The notes: generated from the sequence alone by a model not told the origin. A DNA stretch of 64,000 bases from an uncultured Clostridium sp. (GCA_948465565.1 CAOJXR010000001.1:248001-312000); one strand, 5' to 3'. Numbered from the stretch's first letter, positions 1 to 9,403 are shown. Made by a program: numbers and translations.

Positions 1-891
1 ACAGTAGGTGCTGCATCTGGCTTAAACATTGTTTTCAAAAGCATATTAAACCCAGAAGATGAAGTCATTGTATTTGCCCCATATTTTATGGAATACAATA
101 ATTATATAAATGGATATGATGGAAAAGTAGTAACAATTTCACCAAATATTACTACTTTCCAACCAAATCTAGATGAATTTAAGAAAAAAATAACACCTCA
201 AACTAAGGCTGTTCTAATAAATACTCCAAACAATCCTACTGGAGTAATATATTCAGAAAATACTATAAAAGAAATTGCTAACATTCTCGAAGAAAAGGAA
301 AAAGAATACAATCATGAAATATTTCTTATTTCAGATGAACCATATAGAGAATTAGCTTTCGATAATAAAAACGTCCCATTCATTACAAAATATTATAAAA
401 ATACTTTTATTGTATATTCTTACAGTAAATCACTTTCATTACCAGGTGAAAGAATAGGATATGTCATTGTTCCAGACGAAATGGAAGACAGCAAAACTAT
501 ACAAACAGCTATAACAATAGCAAATAGAATTATCGGATGTGTTAATGCACCATCATTAATGCAAAAAGTAATCGTAAAATGTCTAGATGAGCAAATAGAT
601 TTGCACACTTATAATTACAACAGACAATTATTATATAACTCACTTACAAAACTTGGTTTTGAATGTGTAAAACCAGAAGGAGCATTTTATTTATTTGTAA
701 AATCACCTATAAATGATGATAAAGAATTTTGCAAGCATGCCAAAAAGTTTAATTTATTATTTGTACCAGGAACTTCATTTGCTTGCCCAGGGTATGTTAG
801 AATAGCATATTGTGTTTCATCAGAAATGTTAGAAAAATCTTTAGATGCATTCAAAAAGCTAGCCGACACCTATTTCGACAAATTGACATAA
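1..891 (+). CDS. PLP-dependent class I/II aminotransferase, 5' end outside window
   Basis: Fold-type I aminotransferase of the aspartate aminotransferase superfamily, moving an amino group between an amino acid and a 2-oxo acid with pyridoxal phosphate. The frame is open from base 1 and the first visible residues TVGAASGLN already match the cofactor-phosphate loop, so about 100 N-terminal residues are missing. Visible motifs are NTPNNPTG, SDEPYRELAF (Asp contacting the pyridine nitrogen, then Tyr) and SYSKSLSLPGERIGY, where the first Lys is the Schiff-base residue. The C-terminal small domain is complete. Substrate cannot be told from sequence. The last two codons plus stop contain the -35 box of the next, foreign-looking unit. 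Confidence 0.9.
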   Translation, partial: TVGAASGLNIVFKSILNPEDEVIVFAPYFMEYNNYINGYDGKVVTISPNITTFQPNLDEFKKKITPQTKAVLINTPNNPTGVIYSENTIKEIANILEEKEKEYNHEIFLISDEPYRELAFDNKNVPFITKYYKNTFIVYSYSKSLSLPGERIGYVIVPDEMEDSKTIQTAITIANRIIGCVNAPSLMQKVIVKCLDEQIDLHTYNYNRQLLYNSLTKLGFECVKPEGAFYLFVKSPINDDKEFCKHAKKFNLLFVPGTSFACPGYVRIAYCVSSEMLEKSLDAFKKLADTYFDKLT

Positions 892-911
892 TTCGGTAAA
901 AGTAGTAAAAT
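883..911 (+). promoter_or_regulatory. Sigma-A-type promoter of GC-rich unit 1
   Basis: TTGACA at 883-888, 17-base spacer, TAAAAT at 906-911. The -35 box overlaps the last sense codons of the aminotransferase. The first bases are shared with the promoter of GC-rich unit 2 at 9284 (both begin TTGACATAATT). Confidence 0.75.
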
Positions 912-942
912 TAAAGTATCTTAAATGATAGGAGATGTTCCC

Positions 943-1173
943 ATGACACCTGAAGATCGAGTACAAGCCGAAATTGACGAGCTGAGTGCAGAATGCATCA
1001 AATGCCAAAGGGATTTTGCCAAAGCAGGAATTGCATTTTCCGCAAGGATGTGTTCTTCCTGCAGCACAGGCATCCGGCTTCACCAGCTTGGAATGAAAAC
1101 CAGCACCGCCGAGCAGAAATGGGGCAGTATCGACTGGAATTCCAGCCGCTGGAAGAACTATTACAAAGGTTAA
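943..1173 (+). CDS. Small Cys-rich protein of a GC-rich inserted unit (unit 1)
   Basis: Unrecognised 76-residue protein. ATG 943 is chosen because AGGAG lies 8 bases upstream; an in-frame ATG at 925 precedes that ribosome binding site. Two CxxC pairs (CIKC and CSSC, about 18 residues apart) suggest a zinc ribbon or treble-clef knuckle. Base composition near 50 percent GC and codons such as CTG, CGC, GCC, ACC contrast sharply with neighbours. It has its own promoter and terminator, so it is a self-contained single-gene unit. It carries an in-frame CGG (1075-1077) read as Arg under the standard code; a +1 shift there would add seven residues and stop, giving a product of about 50 residues. Likely recent acquisition, function unknown. 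Confidence 0.7.
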   Translation: MTPEDRVQAEIDELSAECIKCQRDFAKAGIAFSARMCSSCSTGIRLHQLGMKTSTAEQKWGSIDWNSSRWKNYYKG

Positions 1174-1180
1174 CCCAGGC

Positions 1181-1225
1181 AGCATAGCCCACAGAAGAAC
1201 AGTATTCTGTGGGCTGTGCTTTTTA
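1181..1225 (+). terminator. Rho-independent terminator of GC-rich unit 1
   Basis: Sixteen-pair stem (1181-1196 with 1205-1220, G-U pairs allowed), eight-base loop, then TTTTT. Confidence 0.9.
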
Positions 1226-1261
1226 TATTGATATTATTTTTTAATTTTTTTCAAAAAAGTA

Positions 1262-1290
1262 ATGACAACCAAACAAAAGTGTGGTAAAAT
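1262..1290 (+). promoter_or_regulatory. Probable uvrA promoter
   Basis: ATGACA at 1262-1267, 17-base spacer, TAAAAT at 1285-1290; ribosome binding site GGGGG about 10 bases before the uvrA ATG. Confidence 0.6.
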
Positions 1291-1336
1291 ACATAACTAG
1301 TAGTAATAAAAATAATATTTTGGGGGTACATAACAA

Positions 1337-4159
1337 ATGAGTGATTCAATTGTAATAAAAGGTGCAAAAGAACACAATTTAAAAAACATAAACTTAGAAA
1401 TTCCAAGAGATAAATTAGTAGTAATAACAGGACTTTCAGGCTCAGGAAAATCATCTCTTGCTTTTGATACATTATATGCAGAAGGACAAAGAAGATATGT
1501 AGAAAGCCTTTCTTCATATGCAAGACAATTCTTAGGCTTAATGGAAAAGCCAGATGTTGAAAGTATAGAAGGACTTTCTCCTGCTATATCAATAGACCAA
1601 AAAACAACATCAAAAAATCCACGTTCAACAGTAGGAACCGTAACAGAAATATATGACTTTATTCGTTTATTATATGCAAGAATTGGTATACCATATTGTC
1701 CTAAATGTGGTAAAAGAATAGAAAAACAAACAATAGACCAAATAGTAGATAACATAATGGAACTTGAAGAAGGAACGAGAATCCAAGTATTAGCCCCTGT
1801 AATTAGAGGAAAAAAAGGTGAATATGTAAAACTATTAGAAGACTTCCAAAAAGAAGGTTTTGTACGTGCTAGAATAGATGGTACTTTATACGAATTAACT
1901 GATACAATTGAAATAGATAGAAAAAAGAAACACAATATTGATATTGTAGTTGATAGATTAGTAATAAAAGAGGATGTTCGAACACGTTTAACAGAATCAG
2001 TTGAAACAGCCTTAAAATATGCAAACAATTTAGTTTCAATAGATGCCATTGAAAAAGGAGAAAGATTATACAGCCAAAATTATGCATGTCCAGACTGTGG
2101 TGTAAGCTTTGAAGAATTATCACCAAGAATGTTCTCATTCAATAACCCATTTGGTGCATGTCCTGAATGTACAGGTATTGGATACTTAATGAGAATGGAT
2201 GAAGATTTAATAATTCCAGACAAAAATAAAACTTTATATGATGGAGTAAAAGCATTTGGTTCAAGCACTATGAAAAAAGGTGAAACAATGGCAAAAATGT
2301 ATTTTGAAGCAATTGCAAAACATTATGGTGTAGATATTACAAAACCAATTAATAAACTTCCTCGTGAATTTTTAGATAAAATACTTTATGGAACTGGTAA
2401 TGAAGAAATTGATTTTGAATATACATCTGCCGCAGGAACAAGAAAATTCACTGCACCATTTGAGGGAGTAATTCCAACATTAGACAGACGATATAGAGAA
2501 ACAAAATCCCAAGGAATGAGAGATTTTTATGAAATGTACATGAGTGAAAAACCTTGTCATACATGTCATGGAGCAAGACTAAAAAAAGAAGTTTTATCAA
2601 TAAAAATTGGAGAAAAAAATATAAACGAATTAACAGATATGCCAATAACTGAAATAAAAAATTACTTAGCAAGTCTAAAACTTAGTACAAAAGAAAAAAT
2701 GATTGCAGACCAAATATTTAAAGAATTAAATCAAAGATTACAATTCTTGATAGATGTAGGACTATCATATCTAACATTATCAAGATCAGCAGGAACATTA
2801 TCAGGTGGTGAAGCTCAAAGAATCCGTCTTGCAACACAAATAGGCTCTGGTTTAACAGGAGTTTTATATATACTAGATGAACCAAGCATTGGCTTACATC
2901 AAAGAGATAATGACAAGCTTTTAGCAACACTTAAAAAGCTAAGAGACTTAGGAAATACTTTAATAGTTGTAGAACACGATGAAGATACAATGTATGCAGC
3001 AGACCAAATTATAGACATTGGACCTGGTCCAGGTGTTCATGGAGGAAATGTAATAGCACAGGGAACAGCCGAAGAAATAAAACAAATTCCAGCATCTATT
3101 ACAGGTCAATATTTAAGTGGTAAAAAGCAAATAGCAGTACCTAAAAAAAGAAGAAAATCAAATGGAAAAAGTATCGAAATTATAGGTGCAACTGAACATA
3201 ACCTTAAAAATGTAAATGTAAAATTTCCACTTGGAGTATTTAATTGCGTTACAGGTGTATCAGGTTCAGGAAAAAGTACTTTAGTAAATGAAGTATTATA
3301 CAACTACCTAGCTAGAGAACTATATAAATCAAATATCAAACCAGGAAAATGCGAAGAAATAAAAGGAATAGAAAACATTGACAAAATAATAAATATAGAC
3401 CAATCTCCAATAGGAAGAACGCCACGCTCAAACCCTGCAACATATACAGGTGTATTTGACACAATAAGAGATATTTTCGCAAATACTAATGAAGCAAAAA
3501 TGAACGGATATCAAAAAGGCAGATTCAGTTTTAACGTTCCAGGAGGAAGATGTGAAGCATGTCAAGGTGATGGAATAATAAAAATTGAAATGCACTTCTT
3601 ACCAGACCTTTATGTACCATGCGAAGTATGTCATGGAAAAAGATATAACAGAGAAACATTGGAATGTAAATATAAAGGAAAAAGCATCTCAGATGTTCTT
3701 GATATGACAGTTGAAGAAGCCCTAGATTTCTTCTCAAACATACCTAAAATAAAAACAAAAATACAAACTTTAGCAGATGTAGGTTTAGGATATATAAAAC
3801 TAGGACAACCTTCAACAACACTATCAGGAGGTGAAGCTCAAAGAGTAAAACTTGCAACAGAATTATCAAAAAGAGCAACAGGAAAAACCCTTTATATACT
3901 AGACGAGCCAACAACAGGACTTCATATTGACGATGTTCATAGACTTGTAGATATATTACAAAGATTAGTTGATACAGGAAATACTATAATCGTAATAGAA
4001 CATAACCTAGACTTAATAAAAACAGCTGACCATATTATAGACCTAGGTCCAGAAGGCGGAATAGACGGAGGTCGTGTAATTGCAATAGGTACACCAGAGC
4101 AAATTGTAAGAAATCCAGAATCACAAACAGGAAAGTTCTTAGAAAAATATTTGAAATAA
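1337..4159 (+). CDS. uvrA: Excinuclease ABC subunit A
   Basis: UvrA, the damage-sensing ATPase of nucleotide excision repair, 940 residues as usual for the family. Two ABC modules are visible: Walker A GLSGSGKS near residue 32 and GVSGSGKST in the second half, signatures [14 protein letters not shown] and [14 protein letters not shown], Walker [13 protein letters not shown] and [11 protein letters not shown]. Zinc modules appear as CPKC, CPDC/CPEC and CEAC/CEVC. Arginine is written AGA, CGT, CGC or CGA, never CGG. No uvrB or uvrC lies nearby; the gene seems transcribed from its own promoter, possibly continuing into the next gene 79 bases downstream. Confidence 0.98.
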   Translation: MSDSIVIKGAKEHNLKNINLEIPRDKLVVITGLSGSGKSSLAFDTLYAEGQRRYVESLSSYARQFLGLMEKPDVESIEGLSPAISIDQKTTSKNPRSTVGTVTEIYDFIRLLYARIGIPYCPKCGKRIEKQTIDQIVDNIMELEEGTRIQVLAPVIRGKKGEYVKLLEDFQKEGFVRARIDGTLYELTDTIEIDRKKKHNIDIVVDRLVIKEDVRTRLTESVETALKYANNLVSIDAIEKGERLYSQNYACPDCGVSFEELSPRMFSFNNPFGACPECTGIGYLMRMDEDLIIPDKNKTLYDGVKAFGSSTMKKGETMAKMYFEAIAKHYGVDITKPINKLPREFLDKILYGTGNEEIDFEYTSAAGTRKFTAPFEGVIPTLDRRYRETKSQGMRDFYEMYMSEKPCHTCHGARLKKEVLSIKIGEKNINELTDMPITEIKNYLASLKLSTKEKMIADQIFKELNQRLQFLIDVGLSYLTLSRSAGTLSGGEAQRIRLATQIGSGLTGVLYILDEPSIGLHQRDNDKLLATLKKLRDLGNTLIVVEHDEDTMYAADQIIDIGPGPGVHGGNVIAQGTAEEIKQIPASITGQYLSGKKQIAVPKKRRKSNGKSIEIIGATEHNLKNVNVKFPLGVFNCVTGVSGSGKSTLVNEVLYNYLARELYKSNIKPGKCEEIKGIENIDKIINIDQSPIGRTPRSNPATYTGVFDTIRDIFANTNEAKMNGYQKGRFSFNVPGGRCEACQGDGIIKIEMHFLPDLYVPCEVCHGKRYNRETLECKYKGKSISDVLDMTVEEALDFFSNIPKIKTKIQTLADVGLGYIKLGQPSTTLSGGEAQRVKLATELSKRATGKTLYILDEPTTGLHIDDVHRLVDILQRLVDTGNTIIVIEHNLDLIKTADHIIDLGPEGGIDGGRVIAIGTPEQIVRNPESQTGKFLEKYLK

Positions 4160-4238
4160 AAATGTAACACAAAAATAATATTACCAAAATATATTAAATG
4201 ATATACTATAGACAAAGTATTAATAGAGGTACAAAAGA

Positions 4239-5195
4239 ATGAACTTTTTAGAAAAATTAAAAAGTATCTTTTTCAGAAAAAAAACAAAATACCTTACATC
4301 AGGAGTTGATGTAAACAAAATTTTACAACTTGCCAAAAAAGAAAAAGATTCTGAAAAAAAATTAAATATATTAAGAAATTACTGTTATACATTATCTTCT
4401 TCAGAAATAACACAAATAATAAATAGCTTACCACAAAATAAAAAAATTGAAGGAATTGAGATTGCTCAAAAATACATAACACCTTACGATTTATATGATA
4501 TAGCATTAAAAAATTTAGATTATAAAGGAAAGATACAAGTACTTGAAAAATTTCCATATAGACTAGATTTAGAAGATATATTTGGATTATTTAATAACAT
4601 TCCACCAGACCAAAGAACAACAGCATTAAAAAAATGTATTGACAGATTTGATTCATTTGGATTATCTGAAATAATAATAAAATATATTCCATTATATGAA
4701 AAGCTAGATTGTTTAAATCTATATCATAATCAACTTGATAGCTCTTTAAAAGCATCAATTATCTCAAGTTTAGACCCACAAAGAAAAATAAGAGCCTTAA
4801 TACAATATGGAAAAGAACTAAACAAAACTGATTTAGAAGATATAATTTGTGATACAGAAAGTGAAAAAATTTCAGAAGTATTTGATGTAGTATATGCATA
4901 CTTAACACCATCACAAATAGAAAACATTATTCAATACTATATACCTGAAAAGCAAAAATTATCAGCACTTTACAAAAGTTGTAATAAACTAAGTTCAGCA
5001 ACAATCTCTGATATAATAAAATTCGCTATACCAGAACAGCAAAAAGAAGAAGCATTAGTATCATTACAAAACCGTATTCAAAGCAACAACATAGGTGAAA
5101 TCATACAATTCTGCATCAAAGGAAAACACGTCCTAGACAAAGTAAAAAACAACCTAGACATCGAAGACCTAGAATACTTCAATAAAATAAATTAG
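4239..5195 (+). CDS. Hypothetical alpha-helical repeat protein
   Basis: Unrecognised 318-residue protein. From about residue 40 it consists of roughly eight degenerate units of 30-35 residues, each ending in an I/L-rich helix followed by a turn of the type IPxxxK, with variants SLPQNKK, NIPPDQR, YIPLYEK, SLDPQRK, YIPEKQK and AIPEQQK. This pattern is typical of an alpha-solenoid built from helix pairs, so a protein-binding scaffold is the likeliest role. The N-terminus (FLEKLKSIFFRKKTKY) is basic and amphipathic, without a clear signal peptide. It follows uvrA without a visible terminator and may be cotranscribed. No catalytic motif seen. Confidence 0.7.
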   Translation: MNFLEKLKSIFFRKKTKYLTSGVDVNKILQLAKKEKDSEKKLNILRNYCYTLSSSEITQIINSLPQNKKIEGIEIAQKYITPYDLYDIALKNLDYKGKIQVLEKFPYRLDLEDIFGLFNNIPPDQRTTALKKCIDRFDSFGLSEIIIKYIPLYEKLDCLNLYHNQLDSSLKASIISSLDPQRKIRALIQYGKELNKTDLEDIICDTESEKISEVFDVVYAYLTPSQIENIIQYYIPEKQKLSALYKSCNKLSSATISDIIKFAIPEQQKEEALVSLQNRIQSNNIGEIIQFCIKGKHVLDKVKNNLDIEDLEYFNKIN

Positions 5196-5207
5196 AACTT
5201 AAATAGA

Positions 5208-5314
5208 AAGAAACAGATAGATATAATTTTTCGATGTGATGCGCAGTTTGGGTCGTATTTTCGTAGAAAATACGACCAGTAAGGAACGAGAAAAATTATA
5301 TCTATCTGTTTCTT
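5208..5314. repeat. Composite hairpin: 25-bp inverted repeat enclosing a 12-bp hairpin
   Basis: Outer arms 5208-5232 and 5290-5314 are perfect 25-base inverted repeats; an inner perfect 12-bp hairpin with a three-base loop spans 5251-5277. The inner part is clearly more GC-rich than its surroundings. It lies between two convergent genes and may serve as a bidirectional terminator, but it is much longer than needed. No second copy seen in this window. Confidence 0.85.
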
Positions 5315-5325
5315 AATGTTTAATC

Positions 5326-5403
5326 CTAGTCATTATTTTGAGAATTGTTATTATTGTTATTTGACTTCTTAGATTGTTTATTCTTTTTTTCTTTATTACT
5401 CAT
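5326..5403 (-). CDS. Tiny Lys/Asn-rich hydrophilic protein (25 aa)
   Basis: Begins MSNKEKKNKQSKK, followed by an Asn tract and acidic end. The strong ribosome binding site AGGAGGTG lies 7-8 bases before the ATG, which is the main reason to call it. No homology recognised. Small very hydrophilic proteins of this kind occur among minor spore proteins, but nothing here proves that role. The composite hairpin at 5208-5314 lies just downstream and could end its transcript. Confidence 0.6.
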   Translation of the reverse strand: MSNKEKKNKQSKKSNNNNNNSQNND

Positions 5404-5521
5404 TTTAACAGCACCTCCTGTCTTGATATAATATATTTTTTCTAAATTTATCAAAAATATTCATTTTTACTTAAAAATATAGTATAATTATCCTGAAAAT
5501 TTTATAAAGGACTAAAAAAAA

Positions 5522-6223
5522 ATGAATAAAAATATAGTAATTGGAATAGAAGGATTAGTTGGAACAGGAAAAACATCAATTTGTCGAAATTTATTAAATC
5601 ATATCCCAAATTCAATAGTATTACATGCAGGAAATATCTATAGAGCAATAACATACCAAATAGCAAAAGAAAAAATAAGTTTAGAAGAGCTAAAGTCAAT
5701 AGACTTAAAAGATTTATTTGAAAAATTTGAAATACAAATAAAATTAGAAAATAGAGAAACTGTTGTATACGCACATGGAAAGAAAATAGAGGAAAACGCT
5801 TTACAATCATTAGAAAATTCCCTAGCAGTATCAAAAATATCAGGAATAGCTAATAATAAGAATGCCTATAAAATTGTAAAATCATATATAGACGGCTACA
5901 AACAAAAATATAATATTATATTTTCAGGAAGAGACACAAAAAGAATATACCCAGAACTTAATTATCATTTCTTTATAACAGCCAATATAAATAAAAGAGT
6001 AGAATGGAAAAATACTCAATACACTAATCAAGAAAAAGAACAAATAAAAGAAAACATTATAAAAAGAGATGAAATGCAAAAACAAAATGGTTATTATGAT
6101 AAATTTAAAGACACAATAACAATAGACGTATCAAATTGTGCCAATATAGAAGAGTCAACAAAACAAGTGTTAGAACATATTTTAGAATATAGGGAGGCTA
6201 TTCAAAATGGAATATATCAATGA
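5522..6223 (+). CDS. Cytidylate-kinase-like P-loop kinase
   Basis: 233-residue protein resembling (d)CMP kinase. N-terminal P-loop GIEGLVGTGKTS (about residues 8-19); HAGNIYRAIT matches the nucleotide-binding DTGAMYRALT of Cmk; later FSGRDTKRIYPELNYHFFITANINKRVEWK aligns with the Cmk stretch around GRDIGTVVLP and the lid. Several usually invariant positions differ, so it may be a divergent paralogue with another small substrate rather than the housekeeping enzyme. It overlaps the start of murD by 17 bases, so the two are translationally coupled. Confidence 0.7.
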   Translation: MNKNIVIGIEGLVGTGKTSICRNLLNHIPNSIVLHAGNIYRAITYQIAKEKISLEELKSIDLKDLFEKFEIQIKLENRETVVYAHGKKIEENALQSLENSLAVSKISGIANNKNAYKIVKSYIDGYKQKYNIIFSGRDTKRIYPELNYHFFITANINKRVEWKNTQYTNQEKEQIKENIIKRDEMQKQNGYYDKFKDTITIDVSNCANIEESTKQVLEHILEYREAIQNGIYQ

Positions 6224-7616
6224 AAAACTAATTGAATTCAATAATTATTTAAAAGGAAGAAAAGTAGCAGTAATAGGCTTAGGCATAAGTAATATACCAT
6301 TAATAGACTATCTTAGAAAATATAAAGCACAAGTAACCGTTTTTGATAAAAGAACAATAGATAATATAGATAAAGCTATAATGGATAAAATTGTTGAATA
6401 TGGAATGGAATTTTCAATAGGAAACGATTATTTATCAAAATTAAAAGGATTTGACCTAATATTCCGTTCACCAAGCTGCTTACCAACAACAAAAGAATTA
6501 GTTGCAGAAACAGAAAGAGGAGCACTTGTAACAACTGAAATAGAAATGTGTGTAGAATTATGCCCAGGCACAGTAATCGGTGTTACTGGTAGCGACGGAA
6601 AAACTACTACTACAACACTTATACACGAAATAATAAAAGCAAAAGGATATAACTGTTTTTTAGGTGGCAATATTGGAACTCCTTTATTTACTAGAGTAAA
6701 TGAAATGACACCAGATGATATTGTGATATTAGAAATGAGTAGTTTTCAATTAATGGAAATGTCTATTAGTCCAGCTATATCTGTAGTAACAAATGTCACG
6801 CCAAACCACTTAGATTATCATAAAGATTTAGAAGAATACATTGAATCCAAAAAGAACATATTCAAATACCAATCCAAAGATAACATACTTGTACTAAATT
6901 ACGATAATCCAATAACTCGCGAATTTGCAAAAGAAGCAAAAGGAAAAGTAATCTTCTTCAGTGACCAAGTAAAGCTTGATAATGGATATATTGTAGATGA
7001 AGAAAAAATAAAATTCTGTGAAAACAAATTGAGAAAACATATCTTAAATATCAAAGATACACCACTAATCGGTAAACACAATTATCAAAATATATGTGCT
7101 GCATTAGCCGCAACAAGTACTTTAGTAGACGAAGAAACAGCCAAAAAAGTTATTTCCAAATTCACTGGTGTACATCATAGATTAGAACTTGTAAAAGAAA
7201 CAAACAAACGTGTCCGTTGGTATAATGACTCAGCAAGCTCAAGTCCAACAAGAACAATTTCAGGACTAAACGCTTTTGACAAAAAAGTAATATTAATAGC
7301 AGGTGGATATGACAAAAATCTTGACTATACACCAATTGCAAAACCAATCGTAGATAAAGTAAAAACATTAATACTTATGGGAGCAACTAAAAACAAAATA
7401 TATAAGGCAGTTACAAATGAACTTGATTCTCAAAATAAAAAGCTTGACATATACGAAGCCTTCTCTCTAGAAGAAGCAATTGATATAGCAAATGAAGTTT
7501 CAGTTCCAGGAGATGTTGTATTATTTTCACCAGCAAGTGCAAGTTTTGACATGTTTAAAAATGCTTATGATAGAGGAGATAAATTCAGAAGTGCAGTTCA
7601 AAGAAAAATAGAATAA
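6207..7616 (+). CDS. murD: UDP-N-acetylmuramoyl-L-alanine:D-glutamate ligase
   Basis: Cytoplasmic Mur ligase adding D-Glu to UDP-MurNAc-L-Ala in peptidoglycan precursor synthesis; 469 residues, normal for MurD. N-terminal Rossmann-like domain (VIGLGISN), ATP loop GSDGKTTTT near residues 127-135, central motifs SSFQLMEM and NVTPNHLDYH, and C-terminal WYNDSASSSPTRT with GGYDKNLDY, all typical of MurD rather than MurC, E or F. Ribosome binding site AGGGAGG lies inside the preceding gene. Other mur genes are not in the window. Confidence 0.96.
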   Translation: MEYINEKLIEFNNYLKGRKVAVIGLGISNIPLIDYLRKYKAQVTVFDKRTIDNIDKAIMDKIVEYGMEFSIGNDYLSKLKGFDLIFRSPSCLPTTKELVAETERGALVTTEIEMCVELCPGTVIGVTGSDGKTTTTTLIHEIIKAKGYNCFLGGNIGTPLFTRVNEMTPDDIVILEMSSFQLMEMSISPAISVVTNVTPNHLDYHKDLEEYIESKKNIFKYQSKDNILVLNYDNPITREFAKEAKGKVIFFSDQVKLDNGYIVDEEKIKFCENKLRKHILNIKDTPLIGKHNYQNICAALAATSTLVDEETAKKVISKFTGVHHRLELVKETNKRVRWYNDSASSSPTRTISGLNAFDKKVILIAGGYDKNLDYTPIAKPIVDKVKTLILMGATKNKIYKAVTNELDSQNKKLDIYEAFSLEEAIDIANEVSVPGDVVLFSPASASFDMFKNAYDRGDKFRSAVQRKIE

Positions 7617-7624
7617 CAAGTAAC

Positions 7625-7671
7625 AAAAATTCCTTCTTACGCATATTATAAAGCGAAAAGGAGGAATTTTT
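7625..7671 (+). promoter_or_regulatory. Hairpin burying the Shine-Dalgarno site, with sigma-K-like -10 box in the loop
   Basis: Arms 7625-7638 and 7658-7671 pair over 14 bases (one G-U) and the right arm contains AAGGAGG and runs to the base before ATG 7672. The loop holds CATATTATA (7642-7650), matching the sigma-K -10 consensus CATANNNTA, with AC 17 bases upstream. Read-through RNA from murD would fold and hide the start site, or terminate at the trailing T run, whereas RNA begun at the loop promoter would lack the left arm. Confidence 0.55.
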
Positions 7672-8118
7672 ATGTACTATGAAAATTACGGAGAATATAT
7701 GAGAGGTCAAACCAATCCTCAAAACATGGGAAATCCATATTACAACATGCCAAATCCATCTACATATCAGCCACCATTTGTAAATCAAATGCAAAATCCA
7801 AATCAACTAGCCAATAATCTATATCCCAAACTATATCAAGAAATAACTCAAAGCATAGATAATTGTGCAAACAATGATTATAGACTAACAGAAGAAAATG
7901 TTAATAAACTAACAGATAAAATATACGATGAACATAAAGCACACGGACATATCCCAGAATGTAAAGATCCAAAACAAACAAACTTTATAAAAGACTTAAT
8001 ACGTATAATTGTTATAAAATATCTATTATCAAAGCAAAGACCTAGAAGTCCGTATCAACAAATGCCTAACCCAATACAGCAAATGCCATTTGGTTATAAC
8101 GGATATATGCCTTACTAA
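7672..8118 (+). CDS. Probable spore coat-type protein, Asn/Pro/Gln/Tyr-rich
   Basis: 148-residue protein with Tyr/Asn/Pro/Met/Gln-rich ends (MYYENYGEYMRG at the start, PFGYNGYMPY at the end) around a central hydrophilic domain of about 75 residues that looks helical (YPKLYQEITQSIDNC onward). Low-complexity Tyr-rich ends are typical of outer spore proteins that become cross-linked. This and the sigma-K-like promoter sequence suggest expression in the mother cell late in sporulation. No domain recognised with certainty. Followed by its own terminator, so probably monocistronic. Confidence 0.55.
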   Translation: MYYENYGEYMRGQTNPQNMGNPYYNMPNPSTYQPPFVNQMQNPNQLANNLYPKLYQEITQSIDNCANNDYRLTEENVNKLTDKIYDEHKAHGHIPECKDPKQTNFIKDLIRIIVIKYLLSKQRPRSPYQQMPNPIQQMPFGYNGYMPY

Positions 8119-8124
8119 AATATC

Positions 8125-8157
8125 AAAAGTACAAGATTATTTATCTTGTACTTTTTG
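8125..8157 (+). terminator. Rho-independent terminator after coat-type gene
   Basis: Thirteen-pair stem AAAAGTACAAGAT with its complement, followed by a T-rich tail. Confidence 0.9.
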
Positions 8158-8215
8158 TTTTCTAATAGCGTATATAATAATTAAAGCTTTCCCATACTAA
8201 TATTAGAGGTGTAAA

Positions 8216-9280
8216 ATGATAATCGATTTAAATCAATGGAATAAAGCAATAAAAAAAGTTCTTTACTTTTTATTTCTAATACTAATAATATATATCATAC
8301 TAAAATTAACATACTTCTTTTTACCATTTCTAATAGCACTAATAATAGCAAACTGCATAGAACCATTAATAAAAAGCATTTGTAGAAAAACAAAACTCCT
8401 TAGAAAAACATCAGCAGTAATTTCATTATTACTAGTATTTGCAGTTATAATAGGAATATTAGTATTAAGTACTTTACTAATTTTATCAGAAGCAAGTGAT
8501 CTTCTAAAAAACTTCGGAGATATAGGGAAAGCAGCAACAGATAGCATAACAAGTATAAGCAACATGCTAAAATTAGAAAATGTAAATATCTCAGAAGATG
8601 TAAAAAGCCTTATAGTAAACAACACAAATGATTTACTTAATCACGCATTAACATATTTAAAAAATTTCTTAACCAGCATTATAGATATAATAACAGCATT
8701 GCCAACATTTGCAATTTATCTTGTAATAACAATCCTAGCAACATATTTCATCTGTACAGACAGAATAGCCATACTTGATAATCTAGAACAACACATACCA
8801 AAAAAATGGCTAAAAAAAGCAAATAACCAATTTAAAAGTGTAGTACAAGTCCTTGGTAAATATCTAAAAGCAGAACTAATATTAATATTAATTTCCTTCA
8901 TAATAGTACTAATCGCTTTATATATCTTCAAAGCAGTTGGAATGAATATTGAATCCCCATTCCTAATATCACTTGGAATAGGATTTGTTGATTTACTGCC
9001 CATATTGGGCTCTGGAACAGTAATGCTCCCATGGGGAATAATCACAATAATGTCTGGAGATGTAACATTAGGAATAGCCATACTCATACTATTACTTGTA
9101 ATTTCTTTAATAAGACAATTCTTAGAACCACGAATAGTATCATCCCAATTAGGAATGCACCCACTATACACATTAATCGCAATGTATGTTGGTTTTAAAA
9201 TAAGTGGAATAATAGGATTAATCATGGGACCAATTATTCTCATAATAGTACAAAACTTTTTTAAAATAAACAACAACTAA
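8216..9280 (+). CDS. ytvI: AI-2E/PerM family membrane protein, YtvI-like
   Basis: 354-residue polytopic membrane protein with two N-terminal helices, a hydrophilic extracytoplasmic stretch (about residues 85-150), and a C-terminal cluster ending in the family motif GFVDLLPILGSG ... LEPRIVSSQLGMHPLYTLIAMYVG. This architecture is that of the AI-2E transporter superfamily; length and a spore-former context fit the sporulation protein YtvI. Exact substrate is unknown. Weak ribosome binding site GAGGTG 6 bases before the ATG. GC-rich unit 2 is inserted just after its stop. Confidence 0.8.
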   Translation: MIIDLNQWNKAIKKVLYFLFLILIIYIILKLTYFFLPFLIALIIANCIEPLIKSICRKTKLLRKTSAVISLLLVFAVIIGILVLSTLLILSEASDLLKNFGDIGKAATDSITSISNMLKLENVNISEDVKSLIVNNTNDLLNHALTYLKNFLTSIIDIITALPTFAIYLVITILATYFICTDRIAILDNLEQHIPKKWLKKANNQFKSVVQVLGKYLKAELILILISFIIVLIALYIFKAVGMNIESPFLISLGIGFVDLLPILGSGTVMLPWGIITIMSGDVTLGIAILILLLVISLIRQFLEPRIVSSQLGMHPLYTLIAMYVGFKISGIIGLIMGPIILIIVQNFFKINNN

Positions 9281-9283
9281 TTG

Positions 9284-9312
9284 TTGACATAATTTTGTGA
9301 ACGTAATATAAT
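9284..9312 (+). promoter_or_regulatory. Consensus promoter of GC-rich unit 2
   Basis: TTGACA at 9284-9289, exactly 17 bases, TATAAT at 9307-9312: a perfect sigma-A consensus starting three bases after the ytvI stop codon. Confidence 0.85.
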
Positions 9313-9321
9313 TTTAAGTAC

Positions 9322-9355
9322 ATTACACACAGCAGTGCTATACCTTTTGTGTAAT
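9322..9355 (+). promoter_or_regulatory. Hairpin in the leader of GC-rich unit 2
   Basis: ATTACACA at 9322-9329 pairs with TGTGTAAT at 9348-9355 around an 18-base loop. It lies near the expected 5' end of the transcript, about 50 bases before the ribosome binding site AGGAGG; it may stabilise or regulate the RNA. Confidence 0.4.
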
Positions 9356-9403
9356 ATTTTCCCTGGGATCCAAGCAAAATTTATAGAACAGGAGGAAACA
9401 GGA

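Noticed and set aside
1251-4215. Several long minus-strand frames inside uvrA
   Set aside because: No ribosome binding sites and improbable composition; they mirror the uvrA coding sequence.
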